From: Planococcus sp. MSAK28401
Lineage (GTDB): Bacteria; Bacillota; Bacilli; Bacillales_A; Planococcaceae
Assembly: GCF_018283455.1 (NCBI RefSeq)
Contig: NZ_JAAMTH010000001.1
Location: 3,205,501-3,269,500 of the forward strand
DNA: 64,000 nt
Direction: 5' to 3'
Part shown: piece after piece, positions 23,861-33,192 of the stretch
How the letters are laid out: every line of letters starts with the position of its first letter
Numbering within the stretch: position 1 is the first letter of the stretch
The notes under the pieces: model-generated
The model's input: only the letters and a program-made list of their open reading frames with translations
Told to the model about the DNA's origin: nothing
Databases searched by the model: none
Position numbers and translations under genes: made by a program

Positions 23861-25780
23861 TTATAGAGCCGCTTCTACAGTCTTTCTGTAATAACCAACT
23901 GCCAGTACGGCAAATACTAGATAAATCAATGCATAGACGCCCATCGCCACCGACGCCGGGAACAGGATATCGGTCCGGAACAGGAACGATGCTGCTTGAA
24001 TCGCAAAGATGGAATGCGCCAAGCCGATCGCCAGCGGCAGCCCGAAAACAAAGGCTTGCTTGCGGACGATGCCGCGCATGATGTCTTTGACGGTAAAACC
24101 GAGTTGACGCAATGTCGCGTAGCTTTGTTTTTCCTGTTCGGCTTCGGTCATTTGCTTGAAGTATAGGATGCTGCCGGTCGAAATGAGGAACACCAGCCCT
24201 AAAAATCCGGCGATGAATATGAGCAAGCCGTTCGATTGGACAGATCCTTCATAAGACGAGTAATAGTCGACATGCGGTTCCGAAACTTTGTACTTGTCCT
24301 GCTGGTAAATGGCGGATGCTGCGGCCATGTCCTCTTCCGCGACATGGAATCCGTCCATTCGCTGAAGGGCCGTCTCGCCTGTCTCACCAACCAGCTGCTC
24401 TTTCATCGATTGGTAGGTTTCTTCGTTCACCACAATTTGGCTTGTGAAGAATGACCAATTGAGCACATTGTATTGGGCGATTTCCGTAACGGACAAAGTG
24501 GTTGGCACTTCGTCTTGGAAGGTGAGGTCGAACGGCAAATCCACCGAATTGAAAAGCGTCGAGACCGATACGTCATGGAAGCTCGCTTCGCCGTTTTCCG
24601 GCGCGCTGACATCGACCCCAGCCTGCTGCAACTGCTCGCTGCTGAGCAAAGCGATGTCTGTTGCCTGTTCCAAAAACGGGGCTGGCTTTTCTTCGAATTC
24701 AGCCGGTACGACAAAAGTTTCCACCGCCTCGCGTTGATAGGAAATTCCGTTGTCGTCCAATTCCTGGCTGATGTCATCCGCCAGCCCGGCTTCATTTTCA
24801 AACATGAAATCAAATGGCATGATGGCCTGTGTTTCCCGCTCTGTCGAATAATACATGGAATAGGCTGAGGCGATCATCGTCAAAGTCATCGCCGACAGCA
24901 CGGTGATGATGGTCAGTGAATTGGCATTGCTTTTCATGCGGTGCATGAGCGGCGCCAACGACAAGCTGTTTTCCAGTCCGAGGTGGCCGTTTTTACTGCG
25001 GCGGATGCGGTACAGCAGCCAACTGATCGTCACTCGGAATATTAAATAAGTACCGAGGATGACAGTAGCCAATACCGCCAGCATATTAAAGAAAATCATC
25101 GCATTTAACATGCGTCCCGACAGCCAATAACCAAATCCGATGAGCCCTATGCCAAGCAATGCCAATACAGCGGAAACGGCGGTCTTCGGCTTTCGGGGGT
25201 GCTGACCTTGCTTTTCGGAATTGAATAAAGACAGCAAAGAATTGCGGTACACCGTAAACACCATCTGAATGGTCGTCAACACGAAAATAGCGAGGAAGAC
25301 AAAGAAGGTTTGTGTGACCGCGGCTGTAGAAAACGACACTTCAATAAACGCTTCGTAGCCGATCAGCTTCATGAGCAGCAGTAAAAAGACTCGGGACACG
25401 AGCATGCCGACTGCAATCCCGACAATCAGCGCCATGATGCCAAGCAGCATATTCTCGAGGATCAATAGCCTGGCGACGGCACGCTTGGTCAGCCCGATCA
25501 ATTGATACAAGCCGATTTCCCGGCTTCTTCTTTTCAGGAAAATGGCATTGGCATAGACGATGAAAATGCCGGCGATCACGATCAGCAAAATTCCCGCTAC
25601 CTGGAATGCGGTGCCCATCGTTCCTGTGCCTTGTTCAGCAACTGCCGCATCATACTGCAAAGTCGCGAACACGAAATACAGCACGACACTGAGGATCAAC
25701 GCGAAAAAGTACAGGTAATAATGCTTGATGTTTTTACGCATGCTGCGTTTGACGAGATCAAAGAGCGTCAACGCTGTCAC
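23861..25780 (-). CDS. BceB-like FtsX-family permease
   Basis: A 639-residue permease of the Bce (peptide-7 exporter) type. There are about ten membrane segments, starting [29 protein letters not shown], and a large extracellular domain (about residues 310-515) between spans 7 and 8, where peptide antibiotics or their lipid targets are sensed. FtsX-like repeats bracket the protein. I use GTG 25780 ([16 protein letters not shown]), which overlaps the ATPase by 23 bp. With BceA-, BceS- and BceR-like genes upstream it forms a peptide-antibiotic detoxification and flux-sensing module. Confidence 0.9.
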   Translation of the reverse strand: MTALTLFDLVKRSMRKNIKHYYLYFFALILSVVLYFVFATLQYDAAVAEQGTGTMGTAFQVAGILLIVIAGIFIVYANAIFLKRRSREIGLYQLIGLTKRAVARLLILENMLLGIMALIVGIAVGMLVSRVFLLLLMKLIGYEAFIEVSFSTAAVTQTFFVFLAIFVLTTIQMVFTVYRNSLLSLFNSEKQGQHPRKPKTAVSAVLALLGIGLIGFGYWLSGRMLNAMIFFNMLAVLATVILGTYLIFRVTISWLLYRIRRSKNGHLGLENSLSLAPLMHRMKSNANSLTIITVLSAMTLTMIASAYSMYYSTERETQAIMPFDFMFENEAGLADDISQELDDNGISYQREAVETFVVPAEFEEKPAPFLEQATDIALLSSEQLQQAGVDVSAPENGEASFHDVSVSTLFNSVDLPFDLTFQDEVPTTLSVTEIAQYNVLNWSFFTSQIVVNEETYQSMKEQLVGETGETALQRMDGFHVAEEDMAAASAIYQQDKYKVSEPHVDYYSSYEGSVQSNGLLIFIAGFLGLVFLISTGSILYFKQMTEAEQEKQSYATLRQLGFTVKDIMRGIVRKQAFVFGLPLAIGLAHSIFAIQAASFLFRTDILFPASVAMGVYALIYLVFAVLAVGYYRKTVEAAL

Positions 25781-26564
25781 CCCCGAGCACAGCCTGCACA
25801 TTCAGGATTTCCTGGAAAAAGGCTTGTCTCGTTTTGTCTCCCTTGTACAGCTCCGAATAGACATCGCCGTCTTTGAGAAAAACGACGCGGCTGCAATAAC
25901 TCGACGCGAGGGGGTCATGTGTCACCATCATGATGGTCACGCCTTGCTGCTTGTTGACGTCCGCCATCGTCCCGAGGAGTGACGAGGCGGATTTCGAATC
26001 GAGCGCGCCTGTCGGTTCGTCGGCAAATACGAGAGATGGCTGGTTGATGAGCGCGCGGGCTGCCGAGGTGCGCTGCTTTTGCCCGCCTGAAATTTCATGC
26101 GGGTATTTATCTGCGAGTGTTTCAATATCGAGGATTTTCGCAATCGACTGGAACTGTTCCTCTGCCGCTTGTTTTTTCATCTTTCCGAGCGATACCGGAA
26201 GCAAAATGTTTTCTTTTACCGTCAATGTATCGAGCAAATTATAATCCTGGAAAATGAAGCCCAGCTGGTTTCTGCGAAAAGCGGATAGTTCGGCATCTTT
26301 CATCTTAGAAATATCGGCGCCGTCGATCAAGATGGTGCCTTCAGTGGCCCGGTCGATGGTGGCGAGAACGTTGAGCAAGGTCGTCTTGCCTGCTCCCGAG
26401 GCGCCCATGATGCCGACGAATTCCCCTTCCGCCACGCGCAGATCGATCCCTTTCAGCACTTGCTGGACATTGCCGCGCGCACCGAAGGATTTCCGGACAT
26501 TATGAGCTTGCAAAACGGTTTGCTTGCTTGTTTTTGGTGTGATTGTTTTATTTTCTGTCGTCAT
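25758..26564 (-). CDS. BceA-like ABC ATP-binding protein
   Basis: A 268-residue ATPase of the MacB/LolD-Bce group. Walker A is [18 protein letters not shown], the Q-loop [18 protein letters not shown], the signature [16 protein letters not shown], Walker [13 protein letters not shown], and the switch His in [16 protein letters not shown] choices are clear here: ATG 26564 follows GGGAGG. It powers the adjacent permease. About 100 bp separate it from the kinase gene and hold palindromes, so the transporter pair probably has its own regulator-controlled promoter, as in bceAB. Confidence 0.93.
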   Translation of the reverse strand: MTTENKTITPKTSKQTVLQAHNVRKSFGARGNVQQVLKGIDLRVAEGEFVGIMGASGAGKTTLLNVLATIDRATEGTILIDGADISKMKDAELSAFRRNQLGFIFQDYNLLDTLTVKENILLPVSLGKMKKQAAEEQFQSIAKILDIETLADKYPHEISGGQKQRTSAARALINQPSLVFADEPTGALDSKSASSLLGTMADVNKQQGVTIMMVTHDPLASSYCSRVVFLKDGDVYSELYKGDKTRQAFFQEILNVQAVLGGDSVDAL

Positions 26565-26627
26565 GTTATGGCCTCCCTGTAAACTTCTCCCCTTATCTTA
26601 CTGCGCGACAATGGCCGGGTCGTTTGA

Positions 26628-26669
26628 TTTGTGTGACAAACCGGGAGGCTAATGTGACGATGATGTCAC
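26628..26669 (-). promoter_or_regulatory. Candidate BceR-type operator region before the ABC genes
   Basis: The kinase-ABC gap holds two inverted repeats: GTGAC-N6-GTCAC (26654-26669) and TTTGT-GTG-ACAAA (26628-26640). Their position upstream of bceA-like matches where the partner response regulator usually binds. Confidence 0.45.
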
Positions 26670-27688
26670 TTACGGATATGGTCGAAATCGTTTTCCAGAG
26701 GGAAGGCTATTTCCATCGTGGTCCCGTGCCCCGTCCGAGAATCTGCTGAGAGCGTGATGCCGATTTTATCCGACACCGTTTTCGCCAAATACAACCCGAG
26801 CCCTGTCGCTGCATTATGAAGACGGCCTGTCCCGCCCGTAAAGCCTTTGTCGAAAATACGCGGCAAGTCGTGTTCCGGTATCCCCGCCCCCTCGTCTTGA
26901 ACCGATAGGATATTATGGCCCGTGCTGTCTGTGCGCGCAGAAATATGGAGCGTGCCGCCTTCTGGGCTATACTTCACGGCGTTCGATAAAATTTGGCGCA
27001 GGATGAAGCGGCCCCATTTCTTATCGCTCATGACGGTGATGTCCAACCCGTCCAATTCAATTTCCAAATCTTTTTCCCTGCACCAAGCCATCAATTCACG
27101 GACCTCAGGAACTACTATGTCCTTGAGTGCCACATAATCCACTGCGTAATCGGCCTCTAGAGAAGACAGCCGCGATATGTATAATTGTTGGTCGACCAGC
27201 AAGAACAGCCGCAGCCACTCCGCTTCGATTCGCTGCATGCCGGGAGCTGAGCGGTTCGAGTCGATCAACAGGCGGATCGCCGTCAGCGGCGCTTTTGCTT
27301 CGTGGACCCACGCCGCTGTGTAATCTCCTTGAATGAGGTTCTGCTGGCGCAATTCATTTAATTGGGCGGCCATCGATGCGGCAGCTGCCTGCAGCACTTC
27401 GTTCATCTGTTCATCGCGTTTGAACTTCGCTTCCGGCAACAGTTCATGCCAATCGGCTGCCGCTTCGCCTTCCAGACGCACCAGTTGCCGGCTATAAGCC
27501 GTTTCTCCTCTGTAGCGCCAGATGATAAACACCGCCAGTGCAATGAGCAACAACGCATTCATATACAGCAGCGATGAAAGTTCCACGTCAAGGCCTGCAT
27601 CGAGCCAAAGCAGTGCATCCGCTGCCCCCAAAGCCGCCAGAAAGAAGAAGATCCAGCTTTTCATATCGTTCACATAAGCCCAAAACAT
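26666..27688 (-). CDS. BceS-like intramembrane-sensing histidine kinase
   Basis: A 340-residue kinase with two N-terminal membrane helices separated by only a few residues (SWIFFFLAALGAADALLW; LLYMNALLLIALAVFIIWRY), so no ligand domain. The phosphorylation site is WVHEAKAPLTAIRLL, the N box NAVKYSPEGG, and the G boxes DEGAGIPEHDLPRIFDKGFTG and GLGLYLAKTV. BceS-type kinases do not sense drug directly but read the activity of their BceAB transporter. It follows the response regulator by 14 bp. Confidence 0.92.
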   Translation of the reverse strand: MFWAYVNDMKSWIFFFLAALGAADALLWLDAGLDVELSSLLYMNALLLIALAVFIIWRYRGETAYSRQLVRLEGEAAADWHELLPEAKFKRDEQMNEVLQAAAASMAAQLNELRQQNLIQGDYTAAWVHEAKAPLTAIRLLIDSNRSAPGMQRIEAEWLRLFLLVDQQLYISRLSSLEADYAVDYVALKDIVVPEVRELMAWCREKDLEIELDGLDITVMSDKKWGRFILRQILSNAVKYSPEGGTLHISARTDSTGHNILSVQDEGAGIPEHDLPRIFDKGFTGGTGRLHNAATGLGLYLAKTVSDKIGITLSADSRTGHGTTMEIAFPLENDFDHIRK

Positions 27689-27702
27689 CGAATCCCTCTT
27701 TT

Positions 27703-28386
27703 CTATAAAGTGACCGCGACGTAGCCCAAGCCTTTTTTCGTCAAAATGGCATCGCCAAGCCCCAAATCCGCTAGTTTTTGGCGCAGCCGCGTGACGTTGA
27801 CGGTCAAGGTGTTGTCGTTGACGAACCGCTCATCGTCCCATAGTTTACGGATGATCTCGTCGCGGGAGACGATTTCATCTTTCGCTTCGACGAGCACCGT
27901 CAAAATGAAAAACTCATTTTTCGTCAGCTCAGCTTCCTTGCCATCGAGCCGGATAATGCCGCGCTTCAGATCGATCATGGCCCCGTTCCATTCCAATACG
28001 TCTGAAGTTTCTTCGCCGTACGAATACACCCGTCTCAAGGTCGCTTGGATTTTTGCCAATAACACATCGGAGTGAAACGGCTTTTGGACATAATCATCTG
28101 CGCCCATCTGCATCGCCATGACCATGTCCATCGGGTGGTCGCGTGAAGACAAGAAAATGATCGGCACTTTCGAAATCGCCCGGATTTCACGGCACCAATG
28201 AAAGCCGTCATACACCGGCAGTTGGATGTCCATGATGACCAATTGCGGCTTCTCCGTCATAAAATTGCCCAGGACATCGTCGAAAGAATCAGGGCCGACC
28301 ACCTGCATCCCCCATTTGCCTAAGCTTTCCTTCAAGGATTGAAAAATCGCCTGATCGTCTTCCACGATGAAAATCTTCATGTCCAT
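27703..28386 (-). CDS. BceR-like OmpR-family response regulator
   Basis: A 227-residue regulator. The receiver domain (1-115) has the acidic pocket IVEDDQA, phosphoacceptor Asp in LVIMDIQLPVYDG, and Lys in DDYVQKPFHSD. The C-terminal winged helix (130-227) ends with NTLTVNVTRLRQKLADLGLGDAILTKKGLGYVAV. ATG 28386 is preferred because AGGAAG is 7 nt upstream. It begins the operon and should activate the downstream ABC genes when a peptide antibiotic is present. Confidence 0.93.
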   Translation of the reverse strand: MDMKIFIVEDDQAIFQSLKESLGKWGMQVVGPDSFDDVLGNFMTEKPQLVIMDIQLPVYDGFHWCREIRAISKVPIIFLSSRDHPMDMVMAMQMGADDYVQKPFHSDVLLAKIQATLRRVYSYGEETSDVLEWNGAMIDLKRGIIRLDGKEAELTKNEFFILTVLVEAKDEIVSRDEIIRKLWDDERFVNDNTLTVNVTRLRQKLADLGLGDAILTKKGLGYVAVTL

Positions 28387-28531
28387 TTCGCGCACTTCCT
28401 TTCGTTCCGACTGTTTCCTCCATTCTAATGGAAATTCGAATGGACAGGAAATGAGAACCCAAATACGGTCTGCTTACTATGGCGAAAAGGAGCATTATCT
28501 TATTTTCTGCTAAACCTCTTATTCTATTCAT

Positions 28532-28569
28532 AAAAAAAGACCGGAAATGAACTTCATTCCCTGTCTTTT
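28532..28569 (-). terminator. Terminator of the AraC-family gene
   Basis: On the minus strand AAAAGACAGGGAATGAA pairs, with two mismatches, with TTCATTTCCGGTCTTTT, followed by a T-run. Confidence 0.75.
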
Positions 28570-28674
28570 CTATGTGGCTCTATTGGAGAACTACTGGTCA
28601 AGAAGCTCTTACCCCAACACTCACCATACGTTATTTTTTAAATTCTGTATTCATGCATAAGCGAATCCGCTAGG

Positions 28675-29532
28675 CTATTTCACCGCCAGCCAAATTTGGT
28701 TGGATGAATCGTCTTTATACGAATCGGGATCTGTGTAAGCTTCAATAGCTGGGATATCAGCTACTTCATAGCCGTTGGAGGGGATCCATTCTGTGTATAT
28801 TTGGTTCCACGCTTCGGGCATTGCGATCGGGGCGGACCCTCGCACTTCAAAAATAGCCCATTTGGATTTCGGCACCGTGAATTCACGGAAATCAGCCGGC
28901 ACTTTACCGGCATGCTCTACTGCAATCCAATAATCGACCGTATTCTTCTCTTCGTTATAGTTATCGGTGATTCCGAGCAAACCTTTGATTTCACCGTTCA
29001 TTAGCTCCGCCAATTCGCTAGATGTTCCATTAGCATTGACCTCCATCCAAAATTCGGCAACTCCGTTCACTTCACCGGTTTCGCCACACGGACATTCCCG
29101 TTTGATTCCAACGACTTGAAACGCATCTCTTTCAACGATTTGATAGTTCATTGGCTTGGCTCCTTTCAAATTCACTTGAATCATTAAACGGTTATGCGAT
29201 TGCAATGCTCCCCTCCCTTTTCGCGCCTCACTCGGACTGAGCCCGTGCTGTTTACGGAATGCTTTTGTGAATGCTTCGGGTGATTCATAACCGTAGCGAT
29301 ATGCGATATCGATGATTTTATGATCGGTGTTGAGCAATTGTTGAGCGGCTAATGTCAGACGGCGGCGACGCAGATATTCCCCGACGGAGATATCGGTCAT
29401 GATCAAGAACATGCGTTGAAAATGGAACGGAGAGACATTTGCCTGTTTTGCGATTGCTTCGATGGATAGCTCATTCAGCAAATTCGCCTCCATATAGTCG
29501 ATCGCTTTTTGCAAAGACTGCGCCAAAGCCAT
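28675..29532 (-). CDS. AraC-family regulator with GyrI-like effector domain
   Basis: A 285-residue protein. Residues about 8-105 hold the two AraC helix-turn-helices (LSIEAIAKQANVSPFHFQRMF and KIIDIAYRYGYESPEAFTKAFRKQHGLSP). Residues about 128-285 are a GyrI-like (Bacterial transcription activator effector) domain (YQIVERDAFQVVGIKREC to SKWAIFEVRGSAPIAMPEAWNQIYTEWIPSNGYE). This Rob/BmrR-like build usually senses small hydrophobic compounds and activates stress or efflux genes. The target is not visible. Confidence 0.9.
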   Translation of the reverse strand: MALAQSLQKAIDYMEANLLNELSIEAIAKQANVSPFHFQRMFLIMTDISVGEYLRRRRLTLAAQQLLNTDHKIIDIAYRYGYESPEAFTKAFRKQHGLSPSEARKGRGALQSHNRLMIQVNLKGAKPMNYQIVERDAFQVVGIKRECPCGETGEVNGVAEFWMEVNANGTSSELAELMNGEIKGLLGITDNYNEEKNTVDYWIAVEHAGKVPADFREFTVPKSKWAIFEVRGSAPIAMPEAWNQIYTEWIPSNGYEVADIPAIEAYTDPDSYKDDSSNQIWLAVK

Positions 29533-29655
29533 GCTTTCAACTCCTTACTTGAATAATAACCGGGCTACGGTTCGGTTTCCTGTCATTTTGTGCGCTGTTT
29601 GGACAGCTTTTGTCTTCTAGCCTCCAATTACTTGATGCAAGGCTTTAAAAATTAT

Positions 29656-30213
29656 TCAATCAGTCCCCTGCCTGTTTACTTTGTAATAAACCTCCATTTG
29701 CTCATCCGTCTCAATCGTCCGGATTTTTTCCAAGTGAATCTCCAGATCTTCCAGGTGTTCGAACATGCGGGTTCCTGTCCCGAGCAGCAGCGGGGCGATG
29801 GCAATTTGCAATTCGTCCACCAGCTCTGCACGCAATGCTTGCTGGCCGATATCGGCACCGAGTATGACGACATCCCGCTCCCCTGCGGCTGCTTTTGCTT
29901 TCTGGACTGCAGACTCGATGCCATCGGTCACGAACGTAATGGTCAAGTTGTCATTTTCTTTCGGGTGCTTGGCCGGTGGATGGTGCGTCAGGACAAAAAT
30001 AGGCACTTGGAATTCATAATCGTCGGCATAGGCGTCCGGGTCGTCCGTCATGTCGTAAGTTCGCCGGCCCATCACGACCGCTCCTGTATTCGCCATCACT
30101 TCGTTGATTTCATCATTGGGCTTGAAACTTTTGTAAAGCTTGTCGAGTTTTCCATTCCGCTCGCTGATGAACCCATCGAGTGAAGTGATCATTCCAAAAC
30201 AGACTTTTGCCAT
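29656..30213 (-). CDS. Dihydrofolate reductase family / RibD C-terminal domain protein
   Basis: A 185-residue NAD(P)H-binding reductase-like protein. The family pattern is clear: MITSLDGFISERNGK near the start, VVMGRRTYDM, VFVLTHH-type strand, and VILGADIGQQAL with a C-terminal LLLGTGTRMF. YwjB/YyaP-type proteins share this fold; the substrate is unknown and true folate reduction is unlikely. ATG 30213 follows GGAGGAAG; an upstream extension to 30294 lacks a site. Confidence 0.88.
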   Translation of the reverse strand: MAKVCFGMITSLDGFISERNGKLDKLYKSFKPNDEINEVMANTGAVVMGRRTYDMTDDPDAYADDYEFQVPIFVLTHHPPAKHPKENDNLTITFVTDGIESAVQKAKAAAGERDVVILGADIGQQALRAELVDELQIAIAPLLLGTGTRMFEHLEDLEIHLEKIRTIETDEQMEVYYKVNRQGTD

Positions 30214-30295
30214 ATTGCTTCCTCCTATTCTTTTAGGAATTCTTTGGCTATCGTTGTTACTAATTCCTCCTATCGCTGCATTCTCCTTCTTCACG

Positions 30296-30334
30296 AAAAA
30301 AAGAGAAAAACTTCAATTGAAGTCTTTCTCTTTC
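30296..30334 (-). terminator. Terminator of ktrC-ktrD
   Basis: AAAGAGAAA-ACTTCAATTGAAGT-TTTCTCTTT forms a long stem; on the minus strand a seven-T run follows. Confidence 0.8.
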
Positions 30335-30344
30335 GAAATTGATA

Positions 30345-31709
30345 TCATCCGATAATGACGCGTTCTTTTGGATAATGAAAAGCTTCCCGGATTACTTTGC
30401 CTCTGATGAGGAATAAAAAGGAGAAAATACCGATACGGCCGACGAACATCAAAAAGATAATGATGCCTTTACCCGCCGTGCTGAGATCGGCAGTGATCCC
30501 CATCGACAGCCCTGTCGTCCCAAATGCTGAGGATACTTCAAAAACAATGGGCAGAATGGGAAACGGTTCGATATAAGTCAACGCAATCACGGCAGCTGTA
30601 CAAAGCATTGCTGCTGTAGTGATAACGATAAAGGAGCGAATGATATCATCGTTATCCAGTTCTCTGCCGAATACCTTCACTCCACTACGGCCTTTGGCAA
30701 AATTATAAATTGCCAATAGCATGATCGCAAAAGTAGTGGTCCGGATTCCCCCGCCCACACTGCTTGGTGAAGCCCCGATAAACATCAATGCGCAGAACAA
30801 GATTAATGTCGGGTCGGAAAGCTCGCTGACATCCATTGTTGCCAACCCGCCATTTCGAGTAGTTACCGATTGGAAAAGACTATAGAAGATTTGCTCATGC
30901 CAGGATTTATCTGCCAGGAAATTGCTTTGTTCCAACAACAGCATCGCTATAGCCCCTACTGCAATCAATGCAAAAAAGGTTGTTACAGTCAGCTTTGTAA
31001 AAAGCGAGAAGCTATTGCTGCGCTTGCCCCTTGTATGATCGCCTTTCAAAAAATCCTGTAATTCAATCAACACTGGAAACCCGATGGCACCTAGGATCAA
31101 TAAAGACATATTTACGGTCTGGACAAAATAATCATTGGAAAACTGAACAAGCGAAGTGCCCGTGATGTCAAATCCTGCATTGGTCGTTGCACTAATTGCA
31201 CCAAAATAGCCCTGCAACAACGCTTCTTGCCATGTATCAAAATAATTCAGGAAATAAATGCTCAGGATGATGGTCCCGATTAACTCAATAAAGAGGATAG
31301 TTCTAAGAATCTTAAGTAATAATTTCACCAGTCCCGACATGGACAATTGATTTTGATCGATTTGAATCAATTGCCGCTCACGCAAGCCAATGCGCTTTCG
31401 AAAAATGACCCAGATAAATGTTCCCAAGGTCATGATTCCAATTCCGCCGAATTGCAGGACAAATGTTAAAGCTATGATGCCTGCTGTATTGAACGTATCC
31501 GGAGTTGATACCACGCCTAGTCCTGTTACACTAATGGCACTGACTGTTGTGAACAATAAATCGATAAAGGTCAATTCCACTCCTTCATCATGAAAAAAAG
31601 GAAAACTCAATAACACTAATGAAAAGGCAACCGCTAGAGCATAATACAATACGATTAATTGAATAGCAGACAAATGTGTCCACTTTGAAAATAAATTTAA
31701 AAACTTCAC
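30345..31709 (-). CDS. ktrD: KtrD-like potassium-translocating subunit
   Basis: A 454-residue TrkH/KtrB-superfamily channel. P-loop filter glycines are in AISVTGLGVV, TTNAGFDIT, TRNGGLATM and FGTTGLSMG; the gating loop is IGASPSSVGGGIRTTT. Compared with KtrB at 16458 it is clearly a paralogue. The start is GTG 31709 behind GGAG. It follows the RCK gene by 54 bp, so ktrC-ktrD appear as one operon, unlike Bacillus subtilis, where they are separate. No riboswitch was found upstream. KtrCD types usually have lower potassium affinity. Confidence 0.92.
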   Translation of the reverse strand: MKFLNLFSKWTHLSAIQLIVLYYALAVAFSLVLLSFPFFHDEGVELTFIDLLFTTVSAISVTGLGVVSTPDTFNTAGIIALTFVLQFGGIGIMTLGTFIWVIFRKRIGLRERQLIQIDQNQLSMSGLVKLLLKILRTILFIELIGTIILSIYFLNYFDTWQEALLQGYFGAISATTNAGFDITGTSLVQFSNDYFVQTVNMSLLILGAIGFPVLIELQDFLKGDHTRGKRSNSFSLFTKLTVTTFFALIAVGAIAMLLLEQSNFLADKSWHEQIFYSLFQSVTTRNGGLATMDVSELSDPTLILFCALMFIGASPSSVGGGIRTTTFAIMLLAIYNFAKGRSGVKVFGRELDNDDIIRSFIVITTAAMLCTAAVIALTYIEPFPILPIVFEVSSAFGTTGLSMGITADLSTAGKGIIIFLMFVGRIGIFSFLFLIRGKVIREAFHYPKERVIIG

Positions 31710-31763
31710 TGTTGGTACTCCATTCTTCGATCATTCTGTACAGTGACCAAAAGCTCTGAACGG

Positions 31764-32420
31764 CTAAATTCCTTTTTCTTCAAATCGCTTCAGGTCTTCT
31801 CGATGTCCCATTACCACAAGAATGTCATTCAATTTTATTAAGTCATCCGGCATCGGCGCGACGTTCACTTCGTCCCCTCGCTTGATCGCGAGGATCGTGC
31901 ATTGGTATCGCGCCCGGATATCCAGCTCCAGCAAACTTTGGTCCATCAGTTTCTCCGAAGCTACCAATTCCACGATGCTATAGTCTTCCGATAAATCGAT
32001 ATAATCCACAACTTTTTCCGAATCCATGTGATGGGCGATGCGGATGCCCATCTCTTTTTCCGGCTGGATGACGCGGTCCGCCCCCACCTTTTCAAGGATC
32101 ATCTGGTGCTGCAGGTCTTTCGCTTTGACCCATACGAGCGGAACACCGATTTCCTTAAGCATCAAGGTGCACAACACGCTCGTCTGCATGTTCTCGCCGA
32201 TTGCCACGACCGCATGTTCAAAGTTCCGCACCCCAAGTTCCCTCAAGCTTGCTTCATCTGTCGCATTTGCTACGGCCGCATGGGAAGAAAAATTTCTCAT
32301 CAAGTCTACGCGTTCCGGCGATGAATCGATTGCCATGACATCATGGCCCAGCTTAAACAGCTCTTTGCAGATGCTGCTGCCAAACCTCCCAAGGCCGATT
32401 ACAATAAATTGCTTTTTCAA
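31764..32420 (-). CDS. ktrC: KtrC-like RCK regulatory subunit
   Basis: A 218-residue RCK protein. The Rossmann motif is FIVIGLGRFGSSICKEL with acidic VMAIDSSPERV; the TrkA_C domain occupies about 135-218 (SIVELVASEKLMDQSLLELDIRARYQCTILAIKRGDEVNVAP), the region that binds c-di-AMP in relatives. The start is TTG 32420 behind GAGGAC. It is a paralogue of KtrA at 15791 and partners the downstream membrane subunit. Confidence 0.92.
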   Translation of the reverse strand: MKKQFIVIGLGRFGSSICKELFKLGHDVMAIDSSPERVDLMRNFSSHAAVANATDEASLRELGVRNFEHAVVAIGENMQTSVLCTLMLKEIGVPLVWVKAKDLQHQMILEKVGADRVIQPEKEMGIRIAHHMDSEKVVDYIDLSEDYSIVELVASEKLMDQSLLELDIRARYQCTILAIKRGDEVNVAPMPDDLIKLNDILVVMGHREDLKRFEEKGI

Positions 32421-32754
32421 GTTATGTCCTCATTTCTATAATCCATAAAAATTATGTTCAAGCTTGTTGTGCTGCTGATGATGCTGCTCACTATCGATTT
32501 CAGCTCTTTAAAGCCTCTTAATCGTTATGGTCAATTGACTAAAATCTACATCTGTTGAGTAGTATTGTCAATATTAACAATAGGAAGTTATCTCGTTCAG
32601 ATCCACAATTAACCCGCAAGAAAAAGACACCATTTTCCCTACTCAAAATAATGGGAATGGTGTCTTCTATCGATGGTTAATATATTATCTACGCAAAAGT
32701 GTCAGGCAAACTAATCATGGTGCCTTTTTATGTAAATTCGATTTCAATCGCTAT
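32421..32754. other. Intergenic region with terminator
   Basis: It holds the ktrC promoter, not pinned down, and a terminator for the sigma-like gene at 32620-32666 (AAGACACCATT stem with T-run on the minus strand). No c-di-AMP riboswitch landmarks are present, in contrast to ktrAB. Confidence 0.6.
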
Positions 32755-33042
32755 TCAGCTGCATGTCTTTTCGCTCTGCAACCGACATGGTTTCTTACAC
32801 ATTATTTTACTGTTTGTACATTCAATCAAATAAAACATCAATCGCTTATTTCCACTAAACTGCTGCGGACATTTCCACAACTGATGGAAAACTTCTGTTA
32901 GGACGCGCTCGCATTCCGCTTGGTCGTTGAATTTACGGTAACAGACTTTCCAAAGTAACAAATAGTATTCATCATATATCAATTCCAAGGCGGCTTTGTC
33001 TCTAAACTTCAGTCTTTCCAACAATTGTCCATCCGTAGTCAT
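32755..33042 (-). CDS. Short sigma-70 region 2-like protein
   Basis: A 95-residue protein resembling only region 2 of an ECF sigma factor: LLERLKFRDKAALELIYDEYYLLLWKVCYRKFNDQAECERVLTEVFHQLWKCPQQF followed by FYLIECTNSKIMCKK. Region 4 is absent: the frame stops soon after, and no region 4 remnant was seen in the other frames downstream. GAGAGGTG precedes the ATG, and a terminator follows, so it looks like a complete small gene and not an obvious fragment. It could act as an anti-sigma-like decoy, or need a region 4 partner, or be a decaying sigma gene. Confidence 0.65.
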   Translation of the reverse strand: MTTDGQLLERLKFRDKAALELIYDEYYLLLWKVCYRKFNDQAECERVLTEVFHQLWKCPQQFSGNKRLMFYLIECTNSKIMCKKPCRLQSEKTCS

Positions 33043-33140
33043 TTAGCACCTCTCTCTTCTTATTCAAAATACCCATAAAAAGAGAAATAAAACCCTATAT
33101 TCATTATAATATTAGGATAATTAATTGCGCTTCCATAACA

Positions 33141-33176
33141 AAAAGGATCGGCACCATTCATCAGTGCCGATCCTTT
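33141..33176. terminator. Terminator downstream of the mscS-type gene
   Basis: AAAGGATCGGCAC and its full complement form a 13-bp stem with a 9-nt loop. Confidence 0.85.
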
Positions 33177-33192
33177 GCTCTCCATTATTCGT

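Noticed and set aside
32421..32754. c-di-AMP riboswitch before ktrC
   Set aside because: None of the ydaO landmarks (CGCTGAGAC, GGGGGAACC, CCGACAGCTAACC) are present on the minus strand.
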